Positions 1 through 8,188 of a stretch of 64,000 nucleotides of DNA are shown here, piece after piece; within the stretch, counting starts at the first letter, position 1; each line of letters opens with the position of its first letter. This DNA is from Leptospiraceae bacterium (lineage in GTDB: Bacteria > Spirochaetota > Leptospiria > Leptospirales > Leptospiraceae): assembly GCA_024233835.1 (NCBI GenBank), contig JACKPC010000006.1:124001-188000 (forward strand), read 5' to 3'. The position numbers and the translations under genes were made by a program. Under the pieces are notes generated by a model. That model was given only the letters and a program-made list of their open reading frames with translations. It searched no databases and had not been told where the DNA came from.

Positions 1-737
1 TTGAGTATTTAAAGAAAGTCAGCGGAATTCCGGGAGATTCTCCTCTTGCGGAAATCCTGGTCAAAAAAGGCTCCAAAGGAAACCTTCTGAAAGAACTGGA
101 AAGTTCCCTTCCGAAAAACGTCCGGGTCAAGCAGGTATCGGGAGGCTATCTCGATAAGCTTTTACCGGGAAAGAACCATCAGGGACTGGTCTGTATAAAA
201 AAACAGGCCTCTTCCGGAATTCAGGTGGGAGATTTCCATGAGTTCAAAGAATACTTTCAAATAAACCGCGGCCCGGTTTTAATCCTCGATAGGATTCAGG
301 ATGCCGGGAATTTCGGCAGTCTTCTTCGTTCAGCTGAGTGTCTCGGCTTTAAAACGGTAATTTTCCCGGAAAAAGAATCTTCCGAGGTAACAGAAGATGT
401 GGAACGAATCTCCTCCGGTGCAGCCTTTCATCTCAAGTTTTTCAGGATTACCAACTTAAAACAGGGCATCGACTTTTTAAAAGAAAATGGATACTGGATA
501 GTGGCTTCGACCGACCGGGGAGAAGAATCTATGGATAAACTTCCACCGGCAGAAGAACTGGCCTTAATTATTGGTAATGAAAAGGAGGGAGTAAAACGTC
601 TCCTCCTCGAAAACTCAGATTTTCGGCTGAGAATCCCCCTGCATGGTAAAATTTCCTCTTTAAATGCTTCGGTCGCCGGGGGAATCCTTATGGATCGGCT
701 AATAAACCGCTCAATTTCCGAGCCAATAAAAAAGTAA
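1..737 (+). CDS. rlmB: TrmH/RlmB-type rRNA 2'-O-ribose methyltransferase, 5' end outside window
   Basis: SPOUT-class, SAM-dependent 2'-O-methyltransferase for a guanosine in RNA, probably 23S rRNA. The frame is open from base 3 without a start codon, so the gene begins upstream; 244 codons are visible. The first third is the SpoU substrate-binding domain, with its HQGLV motif at 177-191. The catalytic knot follows: LDRIQDAGNFGSLLRSA (motif 1), IIGNEKEGV (motif 2) and SLNASVAGGIL (motif 3). An ATG-like internal start near 225 would cut off the binding domain and is not the real start. The last 50 bases overlap the end of the convergent membrane-protein gene. The family is certain. Assignment to RlmB rather than another TrmH paralog rests on the N-terminal domain. 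Confidence 0.88.
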   Translation, partial: EYLKKVSGIPGDSPLAEILVKKGSKGNLLKELESSLPKNVRVKQVSGGYLDKLLPGKNHQGLVCIKKQASSGIQVGDFHEFKEYFQINRGPVLILDRIQDAGNFGSLLRSAECLGFKTVIFPEKESSEVTEDVERISSGAAFHLKFFRITNLKQGIDFLKENGYWIVASTDRGEESMDKLPPAEELALIIGNEKEGVKRLLLENSDFRLRIPLHGKISSLNASVAGGILMDRLINRSISEPIKK

Positions 738-1170
738 TGATTAGAAGCAAGGGGACAAAAAACAGCGAATACAGGGCTACCCCGGCCAGGGAAAGTAAAA
801 AAGCATTTGTTATTTTTTCCTGAAATCCGAGTTTATCCGGTTCTGAAAAATTAAAATAAAGAGAAAGGGAAAAACCCATAAACCAGTAGCAAAAAAACAG
901 AACAGAGAACACCTTTCTCTTCAGGTTGTGCTGAAAACCAAGCATATACCGAGAAGCAAGCCCCGCTATTACCAGAAAAAGTGCCAGTGAACCCGGAAGT
1001 ATTAGATAGTTCCTATAATCAAATGTCTTTGTCTGACCTTCTAAAAATACCGGTGTAGAAGCCACAATAAATGGAGAAAGAAAAATAAAAGCGAAGATTA
1101 ACCAGAGCAGGAAAGCCGAAACATATACATAGATAAAAAACTCTTTTTTATTGTTTGAAATTTTATTCAT
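688..1170 (-). CDS. Small integral membrane protein of unknown function
   Basis: About 160 residues with four strongly hydrophobic stretches (roughly residues 12-36, 55-75, 88-106 and 125-150) separated by short charged loops. This fits a four-helix inner-membrane protein. I recognise no family motif. ATG at 1170 is preferred over an in-frame TTG at 1176; neither has a clear Shine-Dalgarno sequence. The gene converges on the methyltransferase with a 50-base overlap and diverges from the secreted-protein gene at 1191, leaving only 20 bases between start codons. That tight spacing, and the hydrophobic composition over the whole length, are the main support for a real gene. Confidence 0.55.
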   Translation of the reverse strand: MNKISNNKKEFFIYVYVSAFLLWLIFAFIFLSPFIVASTPVFLEGQTKTFDYRNYLILPGSLALFLVIAGLASRYMLGFQHNLKRKVFSVLFFCYWFMGFSLSLYFNFSEPDKLGFQEKITNAFLLSLAGVALYSLFFVPLLLIITFLLARKLSGLLADP

Positions 1171-1190
1171 ATCCAAGAAAGGTATTTTCT

Positions 1191-3293
1191 ATGAAATTAT
1201 TCTTAATCCTTCTGTCTGCAATCTTTTTTACTCTTCCGGTTCTTTCTTCTGATCTGGTTCACTGTATTCCCAAAGGATTTGAAACCTACTACAAAAACCT
1301 GAAACTTCCCTCTACAGCTTCTTCAAATTATCAAAAAGCGAGGGAACTGGATGTAAAAGGCCTCGAAACACAGTTTACTCCCCTGCTATTTAATCCGAAA
1401 GATAAGCCGAAAGATTGCGTTTCCGATACCTTTTTTTCAGACTTCGGAAAAGGGGCCTATCGCTGGGAACCGTCTGTCGGGATTCAGCTTATCCAGAAAT
1501 TAGAAGAGAAGGTTTTAAAAATACAGGGTCACCGAATTCACTTTTATAAACTCAAACCCAATGAAACATCGGTTTTCTGGATTTTCCCGGATGATACAGC
1601 CTTAAAATTTCAGTTCAGAGAAAATATTGCTTTTGAAGAAATTACCTATTTTAAGAAATCAGGAAACAGGCAGGATTATAAAAGACTTATACAAGCAGGT
1701 GCTTATCTACAAGAAAAGATAGGAGTAGGAAATTACGAACTTCATTTCAATCCGAGCTTTGCCAAATATGCTTACCTGTTTTCTAATTCAGATTTAAGTG
1801 CAGAGCTCGGAAGATTTTTAGAAGAACTACTGGGTATTCAAAACAGTAAAGGTGTTCCTATTTTACTCTTTGAAAACCGGGAAGCTTATGTGAACTTTAC
1901 CGGAAAAAACAGTGCAGCGGAGGATTTATATACAGATAGAGGTTTGATTGCTATTTGCTGTAGTGACTACATGCTGGCTGACTACGATTTTAGCTATCAA
2001 AATCAGAAAATCTTAGAAGAAGTGATTTATCGTAAACTCATACATGCAATGACATTCCAGGCTTTAAAAGCCGGATGTTATGAGAACGGAAGAGGAATCG
2101 ATGAATACAGTACCTACGAACCTCCTCCTTTTTTCAGTGCTGCTATTAGTGAATATTTTTTAGCCGAACAAAATACAAGTTACAGAGCCCTTATTTATCA
2201 AAAGTTTTATAATAGTCTATATAAACACTCTATACCAGAATTGAACAAAAAGGAAAGTCCTTTCTCTTTAAACTTTGCTATATTCAGTAAAATGTTTATG
2301 GCTTATTTTTTGAACCGGGAAGAAGAAAAAGGTCTGCAAGAATTATATAAACTATCCTGCAAAGGAAAGCCGGTTTCAGAAGCCATTAATAGCATTACAG
2401 GATTTCCATTAGAAGAGTATTACAGAAAAAGCTTACGACACTACCAAAAAAATCCTGCTTTATATACCCCATTTTTCAAAAAGCATAAGCAAATAGAAAC
2501 CCTTTACTTCCCGGAAGAAGAAACAACCCTGCCCGGATTTGAAAGACTATCCCAGAACTATATTTTTCCTGATAACATTTTTGAAGTAGAGAATATACCC
2601 TTTTTCCTGTATGCCTATCAACTGGATTTACCCTCTCACCTAAAGCAGTCTAAGGAGGAATTTGACCGTAAGAATAATGCCAATCTTTATTCTTTATATG
2701 CAGGAAACTACTCTATTGAAAATGGAAAGTATTCTATTATCCACCATTACTCAAGAGAAACCAATAAACTCTACAAGGTAAGTCTTGAATATGGAAGTCA
2801 TAAAATAACAAATTATGTAGATGGAAGACAGGAATGGATATTTCCCGATAAAACCAGACTCAGTACCAAGATTTCCGATCCCAAAAAGAAACGTTATTTT
2901 ATCAATGAATTTTCAGAAGTAAAGGCTAAGTATAAAAAAACATATACAGAAAAAGATTTTACCGGTGGCAAAGAAGAATTTAGCCTGAGTGCCTACACCC
3001 TTTTACCCGGTGAAAAGTTACAACTAAAATTTAGTGGACTTAAAAAAACCTATAACAACCTCTATAGCTTAAACCCCAGAGAAGAACCCATTAGTATACT
3101 CTCAAAACAAAATGGTTTTTTACCCCAAAATGAATCCGAGATTTTAGAAATCTCAACCGATTCCTTAAAACCCGGAGATTATGAATTGCGTTTCTTTATA
3201 AACTGGCCTCATTCAGGGATGAAAGCAGCTAAAAAACTGGCTTTTCAGATCGTAGAAAAAAAAGAAGAAGTGAAGATTAATGGAGGCAAATAA
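1191..3293 (+). CDS. Secreted protein with a degenerate peptidase-MA-like (gluzincin) core
   Basis: 700-residue exported protein. The start is ATG 1191, preceded by AAGAAAGG at normal spacing. An earlier in-frame ATG at 1155 would put twelve polar residues ahead of the signal peptide. The signal peptide is MKLFLILLSAIFFTLPVLSS. The middle has the layout of peptidase MA/DUF1570 proteins: a segment starting VPILLFENREAYVNF, then YRKLIHAMTF where active enzymes have HExxH, then AAISEYFLAEQ where they carry the third zinc ligand in a glutamate helix. Here the first His and catalytic Glu are replaced by Arg-Lys and only the second His remains, so it is probably catalytically dead. The C-terminal 200 residues are beta-rich. 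It is followed after three bases by the MlaD gene and is likely co-transcribed. Function unknown. Confidence 0.7.
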   Translation: MKLFLILLSAIFFTLPVLSSDLVHCIPKGFETYYKNLKLPSTASSNYQKARELDVKGLETQFTPLLFNPKDKPKDCVSDTFFSDFGKGAYRWEPSVGIQLIQKLEEKVLKIQGHRIHFYKLKPNETSVFWIFPDDTALKFQFRENIAFEEITYFKKSGNRQDYKRLIQAGAYLQEKIGVGNYELHFNPSFAKYAYLFSNSDLSAELGRFLEELLGIQNSKGVPILLFENREAYVNFTGKNSAAEDLYTDRGLIAICCSDYMLADYDFSYQNQKILEEVIYRKLIHAMTFQALKAGCYENGRGIDEYSTYEPPPFFSAAISEYFLAEQNTSYRALIYQKFYNSLYKHSIPELNKKESPFSLNFAIFSKMFMAYFLNREEEKGLQELYKLSCKGKPVSEAINSITGFPLEEYYRKSLRHYQKNPALYTPFFKKHKQIETLYFPEEETTLPGFERLSQNYIFPDNIFEVENIPFFLYAYQLDLPSHLKQSKEEFDRKNNANLYSLYAGNYSIENGKYSIIHHYSRETNKLYKVSLEYGSHKITNYVDGRQEWIFPDKTRLSTKISDPKKKRYFINEFSEVKAKYKKTYTEKDFTGGKEEFSLSAYTLLPGEKLQLKFSGLKKTYNNLYSLNPREEPISILSKQNGFLPQNESEILEISTDSLKPGDYELRFFINWPHSGMKAAKKLAFQIVEKKEEVKINGGK

Positions 3294-3296
3294 ATA

Positions 3297-4079
3297 GTGA
3301 AAGCTAAAATAATTTTACTCGTTGGTATTCTCTTCTTTGGAGCCCTGGCTACGGTTGGATACTTCACCATTATCACGGAAGGAGGGCCTTTTCAAAAAAA
3401 GCTGAATGTAATGACAGTTTATTTTCCCAATGCAGAAGGTTTGAAAATAGGTAATAAGGTTACCGTACAGGGGGTACCCTATGGTTATATATCCCGCATC
3501 AGTCTTGTAAATATCGATAAAGAAGGAAACATCACAAAAGATATAGATAAAGCGATTACAAGCCGTGTAGAAGTACAAATTGCCTTAACATCCACAATTC
3601 GATTATATGATAATTATGATATTACAATAAAGAACGAAAGTCTTCTTTCGGGTCGTGTGATTGCCATTGATCCCGGCACGGCTTTTGAGAAACCTCAGGG
3701 TAAAAAAGTAGAAGCCCAACTAAAAGAACCCATTCTTATAGGAGAAAAAGATAAGGAAGGCAAACCTCTGCCGTATAAAGGTCCCAAAATAAACGGAAGA
3801 ACAGCCGAAGATCCCCTGGTCAGTCTTTCCGAATTAATAGCCGAAAATAGAGAAGACATACGCAGTACCGTTTCGAATATAGCAGAAATTACAGGAAAAA
3901 TTAACAATGGAAAAGGCACCCTGGGAAAACTCATTAACGAAGGTGATATACATAAAAATGTGAATATTACTTTGAGCGATGCCCAGATTGTGCTTCGAGA
4001 ACTCAGGGAAGGACTCGAAGATACAAGAGAGCAGGCACCGGTAACAAGCTTTATCCGGGCAGCCCTTTCTGCCTTCTAA
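3297..4079 (+). CDS. mlaD: MlaD/MCE-domain protein, lipid transport
   Basis: MCE-family substrate-binding subunit of a Mla-type ABC phospholipid transporter, anchored in the inner membrane and facing the periplasm. The start is GTG 3297 with GGAGG about ten bases upstream. One N-terminal membrane helix (residues about 4-26) is followed by the MCE domain (about 36-125), with the usual FPNAEGLKIGNKVTVQGVPYG pattern split over residues 43-63. A Pro/Lys-rich segment and a C-terminal amphipathic helical region (about 175-245) follow. The length of 260 fits single-MCE MlaD proteins. The permease and ATPase partners (MlaE, MlaF) are not in the window. The stop overlaps the stop of the convergent pepP gene. 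Confidence 0.85.
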   Translation: MKAKIILLVGILFFGALATVGYFTIITEGGPFQKKLNVMTVYFPNAEGLKIGNKVTVQGVPYGYISRISLVNIDKEGNITKDIDKAITSRVEVQIALTSTIRLYDNYDITIKNESLLSGRVIAIDPGTAFEKPQGKKVEAQLKEPILIGEKDKEGKPLPYKGPKINGRTAEDPLVSLSELIAENREDIRSTVSNIAEITGKINNGKGTLGKLINEGDIHKNVNITLSDAQIVLRELREGLEDTREQAPVTSFIRAALSAF

Positions 4080-5365
4080 GAACGAAGATCTTCAATCTCT
4101 GAAATTTCTTTGGGAATGCTCTCTGTTAGGTTTGTAGGGGTATCTGCGTTTATTAGAATATTATCCTCAATGCGAATTCCTATCCCCCTGAATTCTTTGG
4201 GAGCTTTTTTGTCCTGTATATCTACATAGATTCCCGGCTCTATTGTGGTTATCATCCCATTTTCAAAAGCACGACTTTCTCCGTCTATGTAATACTTCCC
4301 CACATCGTGAACATCCATTCCTAACCAGTGTCCGGTTTTGTGCATGTAGTATCTTTCATAAGATTTTTTTTCTATAATTTCATCCATAGAACCTTTCAAA
4401 AGTTTCAGGTCTTTCATACCCCGTATTAAGTTTTTCTTCGTTTCCTCATGAACCTCTAAAAATTTGGTTCCTTCCTTACAGAGCTGAATGGCTTTCTTTT
4501 GTGCTTCTAAAACTAACGAATAAAGTTCTCTCTGTGCGGTGCTAAATGCTTTATCCACAGGGAATACTCGCGTCACATCAGCTGTATAATAGTTTTTCTC
4601 TGCTCCGCTATCCACTAAAACAAGTTGTCCTTTTTTTAGCTTTGCATTATTTTTTGTATAATGTAAAATCGTTGCGTTGGCACCGGATGCCACAATATGA
4701 CCGTAACCTCCCCCCCAGGCTCCGTTTCGTTTATAAGAGTTTTCCAGCATAGCCTCCAATTCATATTCATACATTCCCTCTTTGGAATATTTAAAAAGCT
4801 GTATATGTCCTTCAGCCGTGACTCGAACAGCTTCCCTGATACACTGAAGTTCATCTTCACTTTTTCTTAACCTCATTTCATGAAGAAAATACGGACTTAC
4901 CAGCCTTTCAGGAGCAATTTTACCATCCCGCAATCGTCTATTTAATACTTTACAGGTTTCTAATACTTCCAGATCTCTTTCCTGAGACTCCCCAAAAAAG
5001 TAATAAAGTGTATGAACATTAGTTAATAAACTCTCTCTCTTTTTTTTCCAGTCCTTGAGTTCAAAAGCTTCAGAGAGCTCTAAGTCCTTCTTTATCTTCT
5101 TTTTACCAACCCGAGTCCCGGTCCAAATTTCTTGTGATTTATCTCTGGGTAAAACAAACATAGCTGAATAATCCCGCTTTAACACGAAAATCGCATCGGG
5201 TTCATCATGACCGCTCAAATAATAAAAATTAGATTCCTGCCGAAATTTATATTCAACATCCCGGTTCCGAATTTTCTCACCCGCTCCATATAATAGAAGT
5301 AATTCTCCTTCCTGAAGCTTTGCCTGAACCTGCCTGATTCGATTAAGAAAAACCTGTTTTTGCAT
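4076..5365 (-). CDS. pepP: Xaa-Pro aminopeptidase (M24B)
   Basis: Cytoplasmic dimetal aminopeptidase that removes the N-terminal residue before a proline. The N-terminal aminopeptidase-P domain (about 1-135) includes ESNFYYLSGHDEPDA. The pita-bread catalytic domain carries all five metal ligands: Asp252 and Asp263 (VDSGAEKNYYTADVTR), His346 (HKTGHWLGMDVHD), Glu376 (TTIEPGIYVD) and Glu400 (GIRIEDNILI). At 429 residues it is the usual length for PepP. It is transcribed alone and converges on mlaD with overlapping stop codons. Start ATG 5365 is supported by homology-like spacing of the N-terminal domain. Confidence 0.95.
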   Translation of the reverse strand: MQKQVFLNRIRQVQAKLQEGELLLLYGAGEKIRNRDVEYKFRQESNFYYLSGHDEPDAIFVLKRDYSAMFVLPRDKSQEIWTGTRVGKKKIKKDLELSEAFELKDWKKKRESLLTNVHTLYYFFGESQERDLEVLETCKVLNRRLRDGKIAPERLVSPYFLHEMRLRKSEDELQCIREAVRVTAEGHIQLFKYSKEGMYEYELEAMLENSYKRNGAWGGGYGHIVASGANATILHYTKNNAKLKKGQLVLVDSGAEKNYYTADVTRVFPVDKAFSTAQRELYSLVLEAQKKAIQLCKEGTKFLEVHEETKKNLIRGMKDLKLLKGSMDEIIEKKSYERYYMHKTGHWLGMDVHDVGKYYIDGESRAFENGMITTIEPGIYVDIQDKKAPKEFRGIGIRIEDNILINADTPTNLTESIPKEISEIEDLRS

Positions 5366-5538
5366 ATAGTTGATGATGAACTCAGATTCTGTTTTTTGTA
5401 AAGTATTGTTTTTAGGAATTATTTAGTCAGATCGATTTAACTTCCAGATTCGTAAAGTAGATGCTGGAAGAGAATTTTGCCGACACGTAGCGACATATCC
5501 ACCCGTGGTACGGCTCTTCTGCAAGCTCAGGACACCAC

Positions 5539-5775
5539 GAAATCCTCTCAACCCCTCGTAGAGATACATTGCAATTCATCTCTACGAGGGGTTTGTATGG
5601 TCGCTTTCTTGTACAGGAATACTGGATTGTCCACCCGGAGGAAGACTGGATTGAAGTCTATCACAATAAAGCAGGCATAATGTGGAAACAGCAAACCGCC
5701 CATTCCGGTGATACAATAAGTAGCAAAGGTGTTTTAGTTTTTAAAACGGATATTCATCTAATAAAAAAAGATTGA
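5539..5775 (+). pseudogene. 3' remnant of a Uma2-family gene containing a palindromic element
   Basis: Reading from GAA at 5539 gives the end of a Uma2 protein: EILS, then a palindrome-encoded stretch, then GLYGRFLVQEYWIVHPEE and the usual tail. It matches the copy ending at 61741, including the same palindrome at the same place. Everything upstream of EILS is missing, so there is no promoter or N-terminus. A short deletion near the 3' end shifts the frame, so the normal ending (GFQLxVxKVF) is lost and the frame runs on to a stop at 5775. It marks the left edge of the repeated island and is followed by the first antitoxin-like copy, in the same order as in complete units. Confidence 0.8.
5550..5593. 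repeat. 44-bp palindromic element, copy 1
   Basis: Perfect 16-bp arms, AACCCCTCGTAGAGAT and its reverse complement, enclose a 12-base centre that contains the palindrome ATTGCAAT. The same element occurs at 61522-61565, also inside a Uma2 frame. Confidence 0.9.
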
Positions 5776-5801
5776 CCACATAAACATATAGAATGTATTT
5801 T
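5772..5801 (+). promoter_or_regulatory. Promoter of antitoxin-like copy 1
   Basis: TTGACC (-35), 18-bp spacer, TATTTT (-10). The ancestral start ATG at 5807 lies five bases after the -10 box, so a transcript would be leaderless. In this copy the codons there read ATG GAT TAA. Confidence 0.6.
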
Positions 5802-5818
5802 AGAATATGGATTAATTT

Positions 5819-6292
5819 ATGCAAGAAGAACAAAGTTTTTTAAGCCTACTACAACAACTTCCATTACCTGCACAAAGAGAAGTTTATCACGCCTCAGAAC
5901 TTGCCTATTACCAGGCCGTTTATGCCAATTTAACTGTCCTCCTCCATGATTTTCAGACAGAGAATCTTTCTGATACTGAAAAGGAAAGCACAGGTATTGA
6001 CTACGAACAGATAGAAGTTTATTTTTCTGAAATCGAAGAAAAGGAACAAAAAAGGATCTTAGATCTTGTTCGATTTTTACAGATTAAATATTCTGAAAAC
6101 TCCACTCAGAATAAACATTTCCGGACTTATTGCGAGAAAAATGGAAAATCATCTCTGTCAAGAAGTGACAGGAGTGAATTAAAAAAACGAATCGAAGAAA
6201 TTACAAAGAATCCTGAGATTGGTGTTTCCTGGGAAAAGGTTTTAGAAAATCTGGAGGCAAGGATTGGAAGAAAAATACAAATTTCACCCTAA
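5819..6292 (+). CDS. Antitoxin-like protein (addiction-module component type), copy 1
   Basis: 157 residues, largely helical and charged. The C-terminal third (SELKKRIEEITKNPEIGVSW, then EKVLENLEARIG) resembles the putative addiction-module component family (TIGR02574 type) that pairs with ParE/RelE toxins. The N-terminal part (MQEEQSFLSLLQQLPLPAQR onward) is unfamiliar. Four sister copies start twelve bases earlier at an ATG; here that ATG is followed by GAT TAA, so translation must begin at ATG 5819, which has no Shine-Dalgarno sequence. The 3' end overlaps the start of a deleted toxin. It converges on Rpn copy 1. Its role as an antitoxin is inferred from the fused copy at 12702. Confidence 0.65.
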   Translation: MQEEQSFLSLLQQLPLPAQREVYHASELAYYQAVYANLTVLLHDFQTENLSDTEKESTGIDYEQIEVYFSEIEEKEQKRILDLVRFLQIKYSENSTQNKHFRTYCEKNGKSSLSRSDRSELKKRIEEITKNPEIGVSWEKVLENLEARIGRKIQISP

Positions 6293-6329
6293 AGCAAAAA
6301 AAGATAGAGTGAAAGATGTAAAAGAATAA
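6264..6329 (+). pseudogene. In-frame deleted ParE-type toxin, 21-codon stump, copy 1
   Basis: TTG at 6264, overlapping the antitoxin-like gene in the +1 frame, begins MEEKYKFHPKA. This is a normal ParE/RelE N-terminus, equivalent to LKLHPKAEKEF in the fused copy at 12702-13469. After Ala the frame jumps directly to the toxin's last residues, DRVKDVKE and stop. About 250 bases encoding the core have been removed with frame kept. The junction shares an A-rich GAAAAG/GAAAG microhomology in the intact sequence. The stump cannot be an active toxin. Whether it is translated is unknown. Confidence 0.75.
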
Positions 6330-6364
6330 TCAAATCACCTCTACTAAAGAATGCAGAACCATTC

Positions 6365-7282
6365 TTAATCCACCAACCCTTCCCTTACCTTTTGGATCTC
6401 ATCTAAAGAAAGGCCTGTAACTTTTTGGATGGTCTCATTAGATAAGCCGGCCTTTATACAATTGATAGTGGTTTCCAGTTTTTCTTCTGCTTTGCCTTCC
6501 GCTTTGCCTTCTGCTTTGCCTTCCGCTCTGCCTTCTATCCTTGCAGTAGAAATAACATCTTTTTCTATAGCTGAATTCATCAGGTATTTTTCATAATCCA
6601 GTCTTTCCTGTTCACTCATATTGAGTATCTTTAATTTCTCTCTGGCTTTATCTATATTTCGTGAATGAAACTCGGTTTTGACTATATTGTTTTTCATCAT
6701 ATAGATCCATTCGTCTATATCTTCTTTCACTATGTCAGGATAGCGGTTTACCGAAATTATATAGTATTCTGGAAATATATTCTTTTTCTGAAATTTTATC
6801 CTTAGCTCACCGTCTACCATGGTCTCAACTTTTTCCCGTACATCCAATAGTTCATTTGTATGCATCCCGCGAATTTCGGTACTGCCATAATAGATGTAAT
6901 CTGTACCCCTGCCTATATTAAAGTATTGCACACTCACGGATATGATTTTACTAATATTCGAATAGGCATCTCCCAGGCGAAAATGGTCGACTATGGTTTT
7001 CGAGACTCCAAAAAGCAATCGTTCCAAAAAGTCAGATTCCGAGTCGCTCTGCACTTCTATGATGACCTTTCTATCTTTACTATCCCTGATAAGTACATCC
7101 ACCCTGTTATATTTTTGTGAGGCATTCTGCTGGTTACTCTCACTTTCTAATACTTCAAGGACTGTCACTTCTTCTTTTAATAAGGCGGAAAGAAAACCCT
7201 CGATTATATCGAAGTTTGCCTTATCTCTTAGCATGGTTTTGATTACCCAATCAAATCGAATCAATAGGTCTTTGTTTTTCAT
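6365..7282 (-). CDS. Rpn-family PD-(D/E)XK nuclease/transposase-like protein, copy 1
   Basis: 305 residues of the Rpn / PDDEXK_2 family (recombination-promoting nuclease type). The N-terminus (KNKDLLIRFDWVIKTMLRDK) is the family hallmark. The nuclease core is RVDVLIRD (Asp62) followed by KVIIEVQSD (Glu76-x-Gln78). A helical region and a low-complexity tract of four-residue units follow: one AEGR and three AEGK-type units ending in AEEK. The C-terminus (GLSNETIQKVTGLSLDEIQK) resembles the small helical tail of these proteins. It is nearly identical in DNA to the copies at 13495, 15882 and 59971. It diverges from the Uma2 gene at 7451 across 168 bp and converges on the antitoxin-like gene. It is one of two nuclease-fold genes in the repeated cassette. 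Activity is inferred from the family only. Confidence 0.88.
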   Translation of the reverse strand: MKNKDLLIRFDWVIKTMLRDKANFDIIEGFLSALLKEEVTVLEVLESESNQQNASQKYNRVDVLIRDSKDRKVIIEVQSDSESDFLERLLFGVSKTIVDHFRLGDAYSNISKIISVSVQYFNIGRGTDYIYYGSTEIRGMHTNELLDVREKVETMVDGELRIKFQKKNIFPEYYIISVNRYPDIVKEDIDEWIYMMKNNIVKTEFHSRNIDKAREKLKILNMSEQERLDYEKYLMNSAIEKDVISTARIEGRAEGKAEGKAEGKAEEKLETTINCIKAGLSNETIQKVTGLSLDEIQKVREGLVD

Positions 7283-7450
7283 AGGAACTGCCTCAAATTC
7301 AAGTCTCTATACAGGAAATCCGGATTGTCAAGAATAAAATATAGGCGAAAGCGAATCTACGGAGACTCACCTACCTGTATAAAAATTTAGTTCTTTCAGG
7401 AAAATATCCTTGACTCTTACTTTCACAAACTGCAATCTTAACATCTGCTT
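7283..7450. promoter_or_regulatory. Divergent promoter region between Rpn and Uma2, copy 1
   Basis: 168 bp shared almost unchanged by all four cassettes. Toward Uma2: TTGACT, 17-bp spacer, CAATCT, then ATG about 16 bases on. Toward Rpn: TTGACA with TATAGA 14 bp downstream, a short spacing. An inverted pair TATACAGG (7308-7315) and CCTGTATA (7374-7381) brackets the middle and could bind a shared regulator. Boxes were picked by eye. Confidence 0.45.
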
Positions 7451-8119
7451 ATGATGGACGAAACGATATACCACGAACTACTAAAACCGGCCTTGCCAGA
7501 AGACCTCGGAGCCATGCACTTTAAAATCATTGAAGGACAAATTCTCTTTCAGGACGAAAAGGGCGATTTTGTAATTACCTGCATTTCTCCGGATAAGGAA
7601 TACAATGAACACCATTTTGAACTTCTGCCGGAAGGAGCACCATTTCAACTCATCGAAGGGAGGATAATTTACATGGCAGCACCGAGTGACGATCATCAGA
7701 GAGTTTCATTGAACCTAATTCTGGAAATTGGTAATTATGTAAAAACTAAAAAACTGGGTGAGGTTCGCTATTCACCCCTCGATGTATGTCTGGATAAGAA
7801 AAATGTAGTTCAGCCGGATATTCTCTTTGTCTCCATTCGTCGTGCCAGCGTTATTGAAAAGAAAATAATGGGAGCACCGGACTTTATCATTGAAATCCTC
7901 TCTCCCGGTAATGCCGATTATGACAAGAAAACCAAATTAGGTTTATATGGTCGCTTTCTTGTACAGGAATACTGGATTGTCCACCCTGAGGAAGAGTGGA
8001 TTGAAGTCTATCATAACAAAGCAGGTATCATGTGGAAACAACAAACTGCCCGGGCTGGTGATACCATTACAAGCAAGGCTATCGAAGGTTTTCAGCTTGA
8101 GGTGAGGAAGGTGTTTTAG
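7451..8119 (+). CDS. Uma2-family PD-(D/E)XK protein, copy 1 (intact)
   Basis: 222 residues of the Uma2 (DUF820) restriction-endonuclease-fold family. The core reads QPDILFVSIRR (Asp123), GAPDFIIEILSPGN (Glu148), YDKKTKLGLYGRF (Asp158, Lys162) and EYWIVHPEEEW, the standard Uma2 order. The first 60 residues are an N-terminal extension peculiar to this set. It starts at tandem ATGs from a promoter very close upstream. It is the only copy apart from 16992 with an unbroken N-terminus. It is followed after 69 bp by the antitoxin-like gene. The molecular role of Uma2 proteins is poorly known; nuclease activity here is an inference from fold. Confidence 0.88.
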   Translation: MMDETIYHELLKPALPEDLGAMHFKIIEGQILFQDEKGDFVITCISPDKEYNEHHFELLPEGAPFQLIEGRIIYMAAPSDDHQRVSLNLILEIGNYVKTKKLGEVRYSPLDVCLDKKNVVQPDILFVSIRRASVIEKKIMGAPDFIIEILSPGNADYDKKTKLGLYGRFLVQEYWIVHPEEEWIEVYHNKAGIMWKQQTARAGDTITSKAIEGFQLEVRKVF

Positions 8120-8153
8120 TTTTTAAAACGGATATTCATCTAATAAAAAAAGA

Positions 8154-8183
8154 TTGACCCTCTAAACATACAGAATGTATTTT
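8154..8183 (+). promoter_or_regulatory. Promoter of antitoxin-like copy 2
   Basis: TTGACC, 18 bp, TATTTT. ATG 8189 begins six bases after the -10 box, so the expected transcription start falls on the start codon (leaderless mRNA). Confidence 0.6.
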
Positions 8184-8188
8184 AGAAT

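Noticed and set aside
1155..1190. Upstream start of the secreted protein
   Set aside because: It would put twelve polar residues before a clear signal peptide, and the Shine-Dalgarno sequence fits ATG 1191.
6860..7337. Plus-strand frames of 86 and 114 codons repeated in every Rpn copy
   Set aside because: They lie antisense to the nearly invariant Rpn genes, so they recur only because the Rpn DNA is copied. Composition and lack of start signals fit shadow frames.
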